64,000 bases of DNA from JAJDXW01 sp965214795 (GTDB lineage Bacteria; Pseudomonadota; Gammaproteobacteria; HK1), in NCBI GenBank assembly GCA_965214795.1, contig OZ243976.1, forward strand, positions 4,650,001-4,714,000, given 5' to 3'. Below, in pieces: positions 40,979 to 52,445 of the stretch; position 1 is the stretch's first letter; each line of letters starts with the position of its first letter. A model generated the notes under the pieces. It was given only the letters and a program-made list of their open reading frames with translations. It did no database searches and was not told the origin of the DNA. Position numbers and translations under genes: made by a program.

Positions 40979-43115
40979 CCACGATCGGCTGGTCCACGGC
41001 GAGGCTCGCCCCCGGCTCCGCGAGGACCGCGGCCACCGTCCCGTCCTGCTCCGCACGCAGGAGGTTCTCCATCTTCATCGCCTCGACCACCGCCACCTCC
41101 TCTCCCGCCTTCACCCGATCGCCCGGCCCGACCGCGACCCGCACCAGGAGGCCCGGCATCGGCGAGAGGAGGAAACGCGAGAGGTCGGGGGGGCGCTTCA
41201 CCGGCATCAGGGCCCGCAGGGCGGCGGCCCGTCGGCTCAGCACCCGATAGAGGTCGGCGTGTCCGGCGTGGGTCAGCCGGAACCCGTGCCCGCGCCGTTC
41301 GACCTGGACCGCGAGCGGCGCCCCGTTCACCGTCCCCTCGAAGCAGTCGAGCCCCGGCCGCCAGCCGGTCTCGACCCGATATCGAGCCCGTTCCTCCCCG
41401 TGCGCCATCTCGACCACCCCGCCCGCGCCCCGAGGGAGGGAGACGGGGTGCGCCCGCTCGCCCCGATCGTCCTCCCCCGCGCCGGACTCGCCGCCGACCA
41501 GCACCACGTACTCCCGATCCACCCCATCGAACGGGTTCCCGGCCTCGGCGGGAGACCCGACCGCGGCGTTCAGCCGATCGATCTCCCGACGCATCCACGC
41601 CGCGACCACGACGAGGTGCGCGGGCTCCGGCGGGGCTACCCGATCCGCCGCGAACCCGTCGGGAAAGTGCTCGTCAATGAACGCGGTCGACAGCTCGCCG
41701 GCCCGGAACGCGGGGTGCCGGGCAAGCGCGGCGAGGAACGGGAGGTTGGTGGTCACCCCGCGCACGGTGTAGCGGTCGAGGGCGAGCTCGAGCCGATCGA
41801 GCGCCTCGTTCCGGTCCCGGCCGGCAGTGACGAGCTTCGCGATCATCGGGTCGTACCACACCGCGACCTCGCCGCCCTCCTCCACCCCGTCGTCGACCCG
41901 CACCCCGGCGCCGGCGCCGGCCGCCGCCTCTGCCCCATCCGCCGGCTCCGACGGCGGCACCGACAGCGGCACCGAAACCAGCGTCCCCGCCGACCCCGAC
42001 GCCTCCGGGCCGCGCCCGCCCGTCGCCCACGGCGGCCGGTACCGGAGGAGCCTTCCGGTCGCGGGCAGGAAGTCCCGTTCGGGATCCTCCGCGTACACCC
42101 GCGCCTCCATCGCCCAGCCGTCCATCCGAACGTCGTCCTGGGTGAACGGCAACCGCTCCCCGGCCGCAATCCGGATCATCCACTCCACCAGATCGAGGCC
42201 GGTGACCGCCTCCGTGACCGGATGCTCCACCTGGAGCCGGGTGTTCATCTCGAGGAAGTAGAACCGGCGCTCCGGATCCACGATGAACTCGACGGTGCCG
42301 GCCGATACGTAGCCGGCCGCCCGCGCGAGGGCCACCGCCTGGGCGCCCATCCGTTCCCGCATCGCCCCGTCGACGAAGGGGGACGGCGCCTCCTCGAGCA
42401 CCTTCTGGTGCCGGCGCTGCACCGAGCACTCGCGCTCCCCGAGGTGAAGCACGTTCCCGTGCCGATCCGCCAGCACCTGGACCTCGATGTGCCGCGGGCG
42501 CTCCACGTAGCGCTCGACGAAGATCCGCCCGTCGCCGAAGCTCGCGAGCGCCTCGCTCGTCGCGCCGCGGAATCCGTCCCGGACCTCGTTCTCCCCGGCC
42601 GCGATCCGCATCCCCTTGCCGCCGCCCCCCGCCGAAGCCTTGAGCATCACCGGGTACCCGATCTCGCGAGCCACCGCGACCGCCTCGTCCACGTCGGCGA
42701 GCGCCCGCCCCACCCCCGGGATCGTGTCGACGCCGGCGTCGAGGGCGAGCTGGCGCGACTCGATCTTGTCGCCCATCGCCCGGATCGCGGCCGGGGGCGG
42801 CCCGATGAACGCGATGCCGGCGGCGGCGAGCGCCTCCACGAACCCCGCGTTCTCGGAGAGGAACCCGAACCCGGGGTGGACCGCATCCGCCCCCGTCGTC
42901 CGCGCCGCCTCCACCACCGCCCCGATGGCGAGATAGCTCTCCGCCGACGGAGGCGGACCCACGCACACCGCCGCATCGGCGATGCGCACGTGCGGCGCGT
43001 CCTCGTCCGCCTCGGAGTAGATCGCCGCGGTGGAGATGCCCATGCGGCGCGCGGTCCGCGCGATGCGGCACGCGATCTCGCCCCGGTTCGCGATGAGGAT
43101 CCGCTCGTAGCTCAT
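40962..43115 (-). CDS. pccA: Propionyl-CoA (acyl-CoA) carboxylase, biotin-carrying alpha subunit
   Basis: A protein of 717 residues. The biotin carboxylase domain has RILIANRGEIACRIARTARR, the ATP loop KASAGGGGKGMRI and EMNTRLQVEHPVTE. The biotin carrier domain at the C-terminus has VVEAMKMENLL with the biotinylated lysine. A low-complexity insert of about 40 residues (rich in Gly, Ala, Pro, Val; DNA about 41900-42030) splits the C-terminal part of the carboxylase domain. The gene lies 19 bases downstream of the carboxyltransferase gene. Together they carboxylate propionyl-CoA to (S)-methylmalonyl-CoA. Confidence 0.93.
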   Translation of the reverse strand: MSYERILIANRGEIACRIARTARRMGISTAAIYSEADEDAPHVRIADAAVCVGPPPSAESYLAIGAVVEAARTTGADAVHPGFGFLSENAGFVEALAAAGIAFIGPPPAAIRAMGDKIESRQLALDAGVDTIPGVGRALADVDEAVAVAREIGYPVMLKASAGGGGKGMRIAAGENEVRDGFRGATSEALASFGDGRIFVERYVERPRHIEVQVLADRHGNVLHLGERECSVQRRHQKVLEEAPSPFVDGAMRERMGAQAVALARAAGYVSAGTVEFIVDPERRFYFLEMNTRLQVEHPVTEAVTGLDLVEWMIRIAAGERLPFTQDDVRMDGWAMEARVYAEDPERDFLPATGRLLRYRPPWATGGRGPEASGSAGTLVSVPLSVPPSEPADGAEAAAGAGAGVRVDDGVEEGGEVAVWYDPMIAKLVTAGRDRNEALDRLELALDRYTVRGVTTNLPFLAALARHPAFRAGELSTAFIDEHFPDGFAADRVAPPEPAHLVVVAAWMRREIDRLNAAVGSPAEAGNPFDGVDREYVVLVGGESGAGEDDRGERAHPVSLPRGAGGVVEMAHGEERARYRVETGWRPGLDCFEGTVNGAPLAVQVERRGHGFRLTHAGHADLYRVLSRRAAALRALMPVKRPPDLSRFLLSPMPGLLVRVAVGPGDRVKAGEEVAVVEAMKMENLLRAEQDGTVAAVLAEPGASLAVDQPIVEFEAP

Positions 43116-43134
43116 GGGCTCGGACCGCCGGTGC

Positions 43135-44667
43135 CTAGAGCGGGATGTTGTCGTGCTTCTTCCACGGGTTCTCGAGCCGCTTGCCGTGCAGCATCGCGAG
43201 CGCCCCGCAGAGCCGCCTCCGGGTATTGCGCGGCAGCACCACGTCGTCGATGAAGCCGAGCCGGCCGGCGACGAAGGGGTTCGCGAACTTCGTGCGGTAC
43301 TCCTCGGTGCGGGCGGCCATCTTCTCCGGGTCGTCCCGGTCGGCCCGAAAGATGATCTCCACCGCCCCCTCCGGCCCCATCACCGCGATCTCGGCCGACG
43401 GCCACGCGTAGTTCACGTCGCCCCGCAGGTGCTTCGAGGACATGACGTCATAGGCCCCCCCGTACGCCTTGCGGGTGATGAGGGTGACCTTGGGGACCGT
43501 CGCCTCGGCGTACGCGAAGAGCAGCTTCGCGCCGTGCCGGATGATCCCGCCGTATTCCTGGGCGGTGCCCGGGAGGAACCCCGGCACGTCCACGAAGGTG
43601 ACGATGGGGATGTGGAAACAGTCGCAGAAGCGCACGAACCGGGCCGCCTTGCGGCTCGAGTCGATGTCGAGACACCCCGCGAGCACCGCCGGCTGGTTGG
43701 CCACGATCCCGGCCGGCGCCCCGTCGAAGCGGGCGAACCCGGTCACGATGTTGCGGGCGAAATCGGGCTGGAGCTCGAAGAACTCGCCCTCGTCCACCAC
43801 CCGCGAGACGAGCTCGTGGATGTCGTAAGGCCGGTTGGGGTTCGCGGGCACGAGGCGATCGAGGGCGGGCTCCGGCCGGTCGGCCGGGTCCCGGGTCGGA
43901 CGGATCGGAGGGGTCTCCCGGTTGCTCGCGGGAAGGAAGCCGAGGAACTCGCGCACCCGCAGGAGCGCGTCCACGTCGTCCTCGAACGCGAGGTCCGCGA
44001 CCCCGGAGCGGCCCGCGTGGGTAAGCGCTCCCCCGAGCTCCTCCTGGCTCACCTCCTCGTGGGTCACCGTCTTCACCACGTCGGGTCCGGTGACGAACAT
44101 GTAGGACGAGTCCTTCACCATGAAGATGAAGTCGGTCATCGCGGGCGAGTAGACGGCGCCTCCCGCGCACGGCCCCATGACGAGCGAGACCTGCGGGATC
44201 ACCCCCGACGCGAGGACGTTGCGCTGGAACACCTCGGCGTAGCCGGCGAGCGACGCCACCCCCTCCTGGATCCGGGCGCCGCCCGAGTCGTTGAGGCCCA
44301 CCACCGGGGCGCCCACCTGCATCGCCTGGTCCATCACCTTGCAGATCTTCCGCGCGTGGGCGGCGGAGAGGGAGCCACCGAAGACAGTGAAGTCCTGGCT
44401 GAACGCGAACACCCGCCGGCCGTTCACGAGGCCGTGGCCGACCACCACCCCGTCGCCGGGGATCCGCTGCCCGGCCATCCCGAAGTCGTGGGAGTCGTGC
44501 TCGACGAACATGTCCCACTCTTCGAAGGAGCCCTCGTCGAAGAGCAGCTCCAGGCGCTCGCGCGCGGTGAGCTTGCCCTTGGCGTGCTGGGTCGCGATCC
44601 GTCTCTCGCCGCCGCCGAGGCGGGCGGCGGCCCGCCGGCGCTCAAGCTCCCGGATGATGTCCTGCAC
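43135..44667 (-). CDS. pccB: Propionyl-CoA carboxylase, carboxyltransferase beta subunit
   Basis: A protein of 510 residues, the usual PccB/MmdA length. Crotonase-like motifs include GGSLSAAHARKICKVMDQA, GLNDSGGARIQEGVASLAGY, MGPCAGGAVYSPAMTDF and, in the C-terminal half, FVDVPGFLPGTAQEYGGIIR and YGGAYDVMSSKHLRGD. It transfers carboxyl from biotin to propionyl-CoA. Clustering with pccA, methylmalonyl-CoA mutase and meaB supports propionyl-CoA as substrate rather than another acyl-CoA. Confidence 0.94.
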   Translation of the reverse strand: MQDIIRELERRRAAARLGGGERRIATQHAKGKLTARERLELLFDEGSFEEWDMFVEHDSHDFGMAGQRIPGDGVVVGHGLVNGRRVFAFSQDFTVFGGSLSAAHARKICKVMDQAMQVGAPVVGLNDSGGARIQEGVASLAGYAEVFQRNVLASGVIPQVSLVMGPCAGGAVYSPAMTDFIFMVKDSSYMFVTGPDVVKTVTHEEVSQEELGGALTHAGRSGVADLAFEDDVDALLRVREFLGFLPASNRETPPIRPTRDPADRPEPALDRLVPANPNRPYDIHELVSRVVDEGEFFELQPDFARNIVTGFARFDGAPAGIVANQPAVLAGCLDIDSSRKAARFVRFCDCFHIPIVTFVDVPGFLPGTAQEYGGIIRHGAKLLFAYAEATVPKVTLITRKAYGGAYDVMSSKHLRGDVNYAWPSAEIAVMGPEGAVEIIFRADRDDPEKMAARTEEYRTKFANPFVAGRLGFIDDVVLPRNTRRRLCGALAMLHGKRLENPWKKHDNIPL

Positions 44668-44763
44668 GGTCTTGCGTCGGCTGGTCGGAGCGGACCGGAG
44701 CGCGATCGAACGGTACCGAACGTACGCGAGCAGCGGAGAGCCGGCCGGGGATCAGGCCGGGGC

Positions 44764-46914
<2,151 letters not shown>

Positions 46915-47040
46915 GCCGCCGCCCTCCTCGTCTCTCGCCCCGCCGCCCGCCGCCGCGCGCCTCGGAGGCGGGGAACGCTCGAAACCGACTGCGAAAGATA
47001 ACCCTTTCCGCCGCCGAACCCTAGCCGGCGAGCAGTGGGC

Positions 47041-47184
47041 CAGCAATTCTCATTTTGCTCGTCGGGTTCCGCGGCAGGACCGGCACGACCGTCGATCGGC
47101 CCCCCGATCGGCCCCGGATCGAGTCGCAAGGAGAAGACGGCTTGCGGCTCAAGGTGAAGTCAGGCGCCAAAATGAGAACTGCTG
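47041..47184. mobile_element. Miniature inverted-repeat element, family A, copy C (144 bp)
   Basis: Same ends as the other family A copies (CAGCAATTCTCATTTTG; CAAAATGAGAACTGCTG), flanked by the 9-bp duplication GCAGTGGGC (47032-47040 and 47185-47193). It is 12 bp longer than copies A and B because of an internal duplication around GATCGGCCCCCCGATCGG. It lies between the divergent methylmalonyl-CoA mutase and peptidyl-prolyl isomerase genes, 127 bp from each start. Confidence 0.93.
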
Positions 47185-47310
47185 GCAGTGGGCCGCGGCC
47201 CGATCTGCGACAATGGCCGGCAATGGCGGACGGCCCAGGCCGACGGGACGGCGCGTCGTCCCGACCGCGCGTCCCACCTCTCTACCCGCTCCACCCGCCG
47301 GAGTCACCCG

Positions 47311-47808
47311 ATGCAAGCCACGATCACGACCTCCAAGGGCACCATCAAGCTGAACCTCTTCCCCGATCAGGCGCCGGTCACGGTGGCGAATTTCGTCAAC
47401 CTCGCGTCGCGCGGCTACTACGACGGGCTCAAGTTCCACCGTGTGCTCGCGCGTTTCATGATCCAGGGGGGCTGCCCGCGCGGCACCGGAACCGGGGGAC
47501 CGGGCTACCAGTTCGAGGACGAGTTCGACCCGTCGCTTCGCCATGACCGGCCGGGGCGCCTCTCCATGGCGAACGCCGGCCCCGGCACCAACGGATCGCA
47601 GTTCTTCATCACCCACGTGCCGACGCCGTGGCTGGACGATGCGCATTCGATCTTCGGCGAGGTCGCCGGGACGGACGATCAGGAAGTCGTCAACGCCATC
47701 GTCCAGGGAGATGTCATCGAGTCCGTCTCGATCAACGGGGACACCGAGGCGCTGCTCGCCGGTCAGGCCGACCGCATCGCGGAGTGGAACACTCGCCTCG
47801 CCCGCTAG
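47311..47808 (+). CDS. ppiB: Peptidyl-prolyl cis-trans isomerase, cyclophilin type
   Basis: A cytoplasmic protein of 165 residues starting MQATITTSKGTIKLNLFPDQ. The cyclophilin core is complete: FHRVLARFMIQGGCPRGTGT with the catalytic Arg, MANAGPGTNGSQFFITHV, and HSIFGEV. There is no signal peptide, which matches PpiB rather than the periplasmic PpiA. GGAG lies 8 bases before the ATG at 47311. The upstream region carries the miniature element copy C. Confidence 0.95.
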   Translation: MQATITTSKGTIKLNLFPDQAPVTVANFVNLASRGYYDGLKFHRVLARFMIQGGCPRGTGTGGPGYQFEDEFDPSLRHDRPGRLSMANAGPGTNGSQFFITHVPTPWLDDAHSIFGEVAGTDDQEVVNAIVQGDVIESVSINGDTEALLAGQADRIAEWNTRLAR

Positions 47809-47947
47809 CGCAGTCCACTCCGCCGACAGTCGCGCCCGGCTGTACGCGGGGTGGGCGTCGGCCGCCCGCCATTCGCCGAGCCGTCCTCGGGGAGATCACT
47901 GACGTCCCGGCCGATCGCCGGCCCGGCTTGGACTTCGGCCCGTTCCC

Positions 47948-48334
47948 TTACCAAAGGCGATTCACACCGTAGCGATCGAATATGGTGTCGACTGAGACTA
48001 CCGCCAGTTCATGCGCTAGAGCTTGGGCGATGAGCATTCGATCGAACGGGTCGCGGTGAGGTCCGGCGAGTCGCCCCGCGCGCTCAGCATCATGAACCGT
48101 AATCGCCAACTCCTCGAAACCTTGACCGGCGATTGCTCCTCCTACGTCCCGCACCAATTCCTCGCTACCAGGCAACTTGCCGAGACGGTGCTTCGTCGCG
48201 ACCTCCCACGCTGAAGCGGCACTGACCATGACATCGTTCGTGGTGTCTCCGATTGCCCGACAGGCGGCGTGCGACAGGCGTGGACTGCCGGAGAGCCACC
48301 AGAGAAAGGCATGCGTGTCCAGCAACAACCGCAC
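47948..48334 (-). CDS. PIN-domain toxin of a Phd/PIN pair
   Basis: A protein of 128 residues starting MRLLLDTHAFLWWLSGSPRL, the typical N-terminus of PIN proteins paired with Phd-like antitoxins. Acidic residues D6, E in SAWEVATKHRLGKL, D in HRDPFDRMLIAQA and D in VSVDTIFDRY make up the active site. It starts 2 bases after the antitoxin stop on the same strand. The full motif set suggests an active RNase. Confidence 0.9.
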   Translation of the reverse strand: MRLLLDTHAFLWWLSGSPRLSHAACRAIGDTTNDVMVSAASAWEVATKHRLGKLPGSEELVRDVGGAIAGQGFEELAITVHDAERAGRLAGPHRDPFDRMLIAQALAHELAVVSVDTIFDRYGVNRLW

Positions 48335-48336
48335 GG

Positions 48337-48606
48337 CTACTTCCCCTCCTTTCGCTCTCGGACCTCCGGCTCAGGCTCACCCTCCCACGCTCTCAGCTCT
48401 TCCTCCGGAAGCGGGTCGAAGAAGCTGTTCTCAACGAGGAGGGTGCCCTTCATGGCGCCGAACTTGCGCTTGGCTTGGAGGTTGCACCGGACAAGCCGCG
48501 CAACGGGTACACCCCGCCGAGCGATGACCACCTCCTCCCCCGCTTCGACCTGCGCGAGCAAGCGGGACAACTGCGTCTTGGCCTGGTGAACGTTCACGAT
48601 GGACAT
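48337..48606 (-). CDS. Phd/YefM-family antitoxin
   Basis: A protein of 89 residues starting MSIVNVHQAKTQLSRLLAQV, the Phd/YefM DNA-binding fold (NVHQAKTQLSRLL then VVIARRGVPVARLV). The C-terminal acidic tail (FDPLPEEELRAWEGE) is the toxin-neutralising part. GGGAG precedes the ATG at 48606. A direct repeat of TAGCTAGA lies 25-44 bases upstream and may be the operator for self-repression. Confidence 0.9.
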   Translation of the reverse strand: MSIVNVHQAKTQLSRLLAQVEAGEEVVIARRGVPVARLVRCNLQAKRKFGAMKGTLLVENSFFDPLPEEELRAWEGEPEPEVRERKEGK

Positions 48607-48630
48607 CGGGCGTCTCCCGGAAAGCGGATT

Positions 48631-48650
48631 TAGCTAGAAATATAGCTAGA
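48631..48650. promoter_or_regulatory. Candidate operator of the Phd/PIN pair
   Basis: TAGCTAGA occurs at 48631-48638 and again at 48643-48650, a 12-bp spacing, and each contains the palindrome TAGCTA. The stretch is AT-rich in an otherwise GC-rich region and begins 24 bases upstream of the antitoxin ATG, where Phd/YefM proteins bind paired palindromes. Confidence 0.5.
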
Positions 48651-48772
48651 TCGCATGTCTTGTCAAACCCCGGCCGCGAGCGAGCTCACCAGCCGGCAAC
48701 GCCGTTTGTGCGCGCCGGATCGTCTCCCGCAGGCTGAAGAGCGCCCCCAGCCGGCGGCGGCGGCGAGCGCGA

Positions 48773-49387
48773 TCAGGTTTCGGTTGTCCGTCTCCGAATA
48801 GTCCGAAGTTCCGGGGTTGGAAGAAACTCGGCGAGTGCATTGAACCACCGTATGAGATCCGGCAGTTTACAGTGGGTGTTTACAGAGCTCGGATTGGGGG
48901 TGACGAAGACGCCGGCCCGGCCGATGGCCGCTTGTCGAGGACCCAGGCCCGTTCCGGCGGCGTTCCATCCCGCGTGACGGGCGAATTTGCGCCACGCCTC
49001 CACGCCCTGAAACCATACGACCCTCGGTTCAAACCGGAGGACGAGCGCCTCCGGACGCGCCGCGCCCTCGTGGTACTCGCGCGCGCCAAGCCCCGCGCTG
49101 CCGCGGGTGGGGCGCTTCACGATGTCGGTGAAGCCGATCCCGTAGCGCCCGACGAGCACGTCGATGGCGTCCGGGCCAGGCGTGAGCGGCGCATCGACGA
49201 GCCGCGACGCATTGAGAGCGCACCAGAACCGATTGCGGGGGTTGGCGAAATGGAATCCCGCCCGCACCGAGGGCAATGATGGATTGATACCGACGGAAAC
49301 CGCGCGGAGCCCCTCGCGAACCGCATCAGGAAGGGTCTTCACAGCCTGTGCGGGGCTCGACCCGGGATTGTTCGAGGGATCTCTCAC
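48773..49387 (-). CDS. mug: Mug-type mismatch-specific uracil-DNA glycosylase
   Basis: About 204 residues. The active-site segment VGINPSLPSVRAGFHFANPR and NRFWCALN match the Mug/TDG motif GINPG....GHHFA.PGNRFW, and VFVTPNPSSVNTHC matches the second motif (PNPSG...). The catalytic Asn is in GINPS. The enzyme removes uracil or thymine opposite guanine. The GTG at 49387 preceded by AGGGGGC is the preferred start; the frame is open farther upstream, including an ATG at 49444. The N-terminal 30 residues are not conserved. Confidence 0.85.
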   Translation of the reverse strand: MRDPSNNPGSSPAQAVKTLPDAVREGLRAVSVGINPSLPSVRAGFHFANPRNRFWCALNASRLVDAPLTPGPDAIDVLVGRYGIGFTDIVKRPTRGSAGLGAREYHEGAARPEALVLRFEPRVVWFQGVEAWRKFARHAGWNAAGTGLGPRQAAIGRAGVFVTPNPSSVNTHCKLPDLIRWFNALAEFLPTPELRTIRRRTTET

Positions 49388-49456
49388 GCAGCCCCCTGCC
49401 CGTCGTCGCGAACGTGTTGCATCGGGGGCAGCGTCTGGTAGCATCGCATCGGCAAT

Positions 49457-49714
49457 ATGAAGACGATATCGATCACAATAGACGAACCGCTGCTCCGACG
49501 GCTGGACCAGGCCGCCAAGGCCGCCGGCAAGGCGCGGTCGGATCTGTTTCGCGTAGCGTTGACAGAGTGGCTCGCCGCCGGGCGGCGGCGCCAGTTGGCG
49601 GCGGAAGATCGGGCGGGGTACGAAGCGCAACCGGTTGGCGCGGACGAATTCGGTGGCCTCATCGCCGCGCAGGACGGCAACGCGTGGGATGCGGGCGACG
49701 GGAGTGACTGGTGA
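49457..49714 (+). CDS. Ribbon-helix-helix antitoxin of a MazEF-like pair
   Basis: A protein of 85 residues starting MKTISITIDEPLLRRLDQAA, a CopG/ribbon-helix-helix DNA-binding N-terminus (KARSDLFRVALTEWL is the second helix). The C-terminal acidic part (DEFGGLIAAQDGNAWD) probably blocks the toxin. The stop overlaps the GTG start of the next gene (GTGA). It is divergent from the mug gene. Confidence 0.88.
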   Translation: MKTISITIDEPLLRRLDQAAKAAGKARSDLFRVALTEWLAAGRRRQLAAEDRAGYEAQPVGADEFGGLIAAQDGNAWDAGDGSDW

Positions 49715-50025
49715 GGCGCGGCGAGATCTGGATGTTCCGGTTCGCACCGCCCGACAAGCAGCGGCCGGTGCTGCTCCTGACCCGCTCCGACATGATCCCG
49801 GTCCTGCACAGCGTCACCGTCGCGCCGCTCACACGCACGATCCGCGGCGTGGCATCGGAAGTCGTCGTCGGCATCGACAGTGGGTTGAAGACTGATTCCG
49901 CCATCAACCTGCATCACGTCGCAACGATCCCGAAAGCCGGCCTGCGACGTTTCATCGGCGCCGTCCCTCCGGCGGTCCTTGCGCGAGTCCGCACGGCGCT
50001 GCTGTTCGCTCTCGGCTTCGAGTGA
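49711..50025 (+). CDS. MazF/PemK-family endoribonuclease toxin
   Basis: A protein of 104 residues starting MRRGEIWMFRFAPPDKQRPV, the conserved MazF N-terminus (RGEIW....P..KQRPVLL). Further motifs are VTVAPLTRTIRG and INLHHVATIPKAGL, which supply the catalytic Arg and Thr region. MazF toxins cut mRNA or rRNA at short sequences. Starts with GTG, overlapping the antitoxin stop. Confidence 0.92.
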   Translation: MRRGEIWMFRFAPPDKQRPVLLLTRSDMIPVLHSVTVAPLTRTIRGVASEVVVGIDSGLKTDSAINLHHVATIPKAGLRRFIGAVPPAVLARVRTALLFALGFE

Positions 50026-50124
50026 TGTCGAACCTGCGGCCGGGGCGCCACTCCAAGCAGCGCGACGACTCGTTTCGCGCCCCTCCCGCCATTCCACGAG
50101 GCACCGTGGCCGTCGCTTGACGAG

Positions 50125-52035
50125 CTAGTCGTTCGCATCGGCCGCGGGGTAGCCGATCGAGCGGAGGGCGTCCGCGATCTCGTCGAGGCTCGCCGGGTCG
50201 TCGATGGTGGCCGGCATCCGCCACTCCTCCCCGTTCGCGATCTTCTGCATGGTGCCGCGCAGGATCTTGCCGGAGCGGGTCTTGGGCAGGCGCTCCACCA
50301 CCACCGCGGTCTTGAACGAAGCGACCGGCCCGATGCGCTCGCGCACGAGGGCCACCGACTCGGACACGACCTCCGGCGCGCTCCGGCCGCAGCCCGCGTT
50401 GAGCACCAGGAACCCGAGGGGGGCCTGCCCCTTGAGGGCGTCGTCCACCCCCGCGACCGCGCACTCCGCGACGTCCGGGTGGGCGGCGAGGACCTCCTCC
50501 ATCGCCCCGGTGGAGAGGCGATGCCCGGCGACGTTGATGATGTCGTCGGTCCGCGACATGACGTAGACGTAGTCGTCCTCGTCCATGTACCCCGCGTCCG
50601 CCGTCTTGTAATAGCCGGGAAACTCCGTGAGATAGCTCTCGACGAAGCGCTCGTCCGCCCGCCACAGGGTGGGGAACGTCCCCGGCGGAAGCGGGAGCTT
50701 GACGACGAGCGCGCCGATCCGGCTTCGCTCCACCTCGTCCGCATTCTCGTCCACCACTCGCACGTCCATGCCCGGAACGCCCCGGGTCGGCGACCCTTCC
50801 TTGACCGGAAGCGGCTCGATGCCGACGCAGTTCGCGCAGATCGACCAGCCCGTCTCGGTCTGCCACCAGTGGTCGATCACCGGCACCCGGAGCTTGTCGC
50901 GCGCCCAGTTGAGGGTGTCCGGATCGGTGCGCTCGCCGGCGAGGAACAGGGTCCGGAAGGCGGAGAGGTCGTAGCGCCCGATATGCTCCCCGGCCGGGTC
51001 CTCGCGCTTGATCGCACGGAACGCGGTGGGGGCGGTGAACATCACCCGCACGTCGTGCTCGGAGACGATCCGCCAGAAGGTGCCGGGGTCGGGCGTGCCC
51101 ACCGGCTTGCCCTCGAACACGATCGTCGTGTTGCCGGCGAAGAGCGGAGCGTAGACGATGTAGGAGTGCCCCACGACCCAGCCGATGTCCGAGGCGGCCC
51201 AGAACACCTCGCCCGGATCGACCCCGTAGATGTTCTTCATCGACCACTTGAGGGCCACGATGTGCCCGCCGTTGTCGCGCACCACTCCCTTCGGCCGGCC
51301 GGTGGTGCCGGAGGTGTACAGGATGTAGAGGGGATCGGTGGCGGCGACCGGCACGCACTCGTGCGGCTCGGCGCCGGCGAGGAAGTCGCCCCAATCGAGG
51401 TCGCGCGCCGGGTCGAGCGCGCACGCATGCTCGGGGCGCTGGAGGATGACACATCGCTCCGGGCGGTGGCGGGCGAGCGCGATCGCCCCGTCGAGGAGCG
51501 GCTTGTACTCGACGATGCGTCCGGGCTCGATCCCGCACGAAGCGCTGAAGATCACCTTCGGCTCGCAGTCGTCGATGCGCCCGGCGAGCTCTTTCGACGC
51601 GAACCCGCCGAACACCACGCTGTGCACCGCCCCGAGGCGCGCGCAGGCGAGCATCGCGACCACCGCCTCGGGCACCATGGGCATGTAGATGATCACCCGA
51701 TCCCCGCGCCCGACCCCGAGCCGGGCCAGCGCCCCGGCGCAGCGCGCGGCCGCATCCTGAAGCTCGGCGTAGGTGAGGCGCGCCTTGCGACCGGTGATCG
51801 GGCTGTCGTAGACGATGGCCGACTGCTCGCCGCGGCCCTCCTCGACGTGCAGGTCGACCGCGTTGTAGCAGGTGTTGACCTCGGCTCCCGCGAACCAGCG
51901 GTAGAACGGCGCCCGGCCGTCGTCGAGCACCCGATCCCAGCGGCGGTGCCACGAGACGGCCTCGGCCGCCTCCCCCCAGAACCCCTCGGGGTCGCGGAGG
52001 GAACGCTCGAAGACGGCGTCGAATCGGCTGCTCAT
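50125..52035 (-). CDS. prpE: Propionyl-CoA synthetase
   Basis: A protein of 636 residues of the acetyl/propionyl-CoA synthetase family. The N-terminus FDAVFERSLRDPEGFWGEAA and HVEEGRGEQSAIVYDSPITG are PrpE-like. AMP-binding motifs are LYILYTSGTTGRPKGVVRDN and HWWQTETGW; the catalytic, acetylation-regulated lysine is in KTRSGKILRGT. It activates propionate to propionyl-CoA, feeding the carboxylase and mutase encoded 3-11 kb away. The ATG at 52035 has GAGGGG upstream. Confidence 0.92.
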   Translation of the reverse strand: MSSRFDAVFERSLRDPEGFWGEAAEAVSWHRRWDRVLDDGRAPFYRWFAGAEVNTCYNAVDLHVEEGRGEQSAIVYDSPITGRKARLTYAELQDAAARCAGALARLGVGRGDRVIIYMPMVPEAVVAMLACARLGAVHSVVFGGFASKELAGRIDDCEPKVIFSASCGIEPGRIVEYKPLLDGAIALARHRPERCVILQRPEHACALDPARDLDWGDFLAGAEPHECVPVAATDPLYILYTSGTTGRPKGVVRDNGGHIVALKWSMKNIYGVDPGEVFWAASDIGWVVGHSYIVYAPLFAGNTTIVFEGKPVGTPDPGTFWRIVSEHDVRVMFTAPTAFRAIKREDPAGEHIGRYDLSAFRTLFLAGERTDPDTLNWARDKLRVPVIDHWWQTETGWSICANCVGIEPLPVKEGSPTRGVPGMDVRVVDENADEVERSRIGALVVKLPLPPGTFPTLWRADERFVESYLTEFPGYYKTADAGYMDEDDYVYVMSRTDDIINVAGHRLSTGAMEEVLAAHPDVAECAVAGVDDALKGQAPLGFLVLNAGCGRSAPEVVSESVALVRERIGPVASFKTAVVVERLPKTRSGKILRGTMQKIANGEEWRMPATIDDPASLDEIADALRSIGYPAADAND

Positions 52036-52239
52036 GGTCGGACCCCTCGTTCCTTTGCACGTCGGGCGAAAGATAACGCTTTCGCCGCCGCCGGAGAACG
52101 CCCCGCCCGTCCCCGCCCGTCCCCGGCTTTTCCACAGCGTGCTCAGCCCCTGGCGACAGCCGGCCCAACAGCCGGTCCACCGTTCCGCCACAGCTCGGCC
52201 ACAAGATATGGGGTCGCTCGGTTCAGGCTCCACAACATG

Positions 52240-52267
52240 TTGACTTGTTCGGCTCGTCTGCTATCGT
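52240..52267 (+). promoter_or_regulatory. Candidate sigma-70 promoter of nrdJ
   Basis: TTGACT (52240-52245) and TATCGT (52262-52267) are separated by 16 bases. The -35 box overlaps the palindrome CAACATGTTG (52233-52242). Transcription would begin near 52274, which is the first or second base of the 173-bp inserted element, so the leader would consist largely of that element. Confidence 0.4.
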
Positions 52268-52272
52268 TAACA

Positions 52273-52445
52273 CTCAAGTTTCGGGATTCATCGGCGGAAA
52301 TGGATTCCCGCTTGCGCGGGAATGACGGCCGTGGCGACGAGGGCGGTTGCCGCGGAGGCGGCGTGTCTTGCGAACAATGACGTCATTCCCGCGCAAGCGG
52401 GAATCCATCGCCCGATTCCAGGCATTTTAAACCCCGAAACTTGAG
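52273..52445. mobile_element. 173-bp palindromic miniature element in the nrdJ leader
   Basis: Terminal inverted repeats CTCAAGTTTCGGG and CCCGAAACTTGAG are flanked by the 7-bp direct repeat GTTAACA (52266-52272 and 52446-52452), a target duplication. Inside, 52301-52327 and 52381-52407 are perfect 27-bp inverted repeats, each holding a palindrome of the type ATTCCCGC..GCGGGAAT that is a widespread intergenic repeat. No coding capacity. Its right end is 35 bases before the nrdJ start codon. Confidence 0.9.

Noticed and set aside
46915..47310. Cobalamin riboswitch upstream of the mutase or ribonucleotide reductase genes
   Set aside because: No B12-box-like sequence was recognised; both leaders are mostly occupied by miniature elements.
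52301..52407. The two inverted hairpins as a plain rho-independent terminator of prpE
   Set aside because: prpE is on the minus strand and starts at 52035, so the hairpins are upstream of it; there is no T-run. They are better explained as part of the inserted element.
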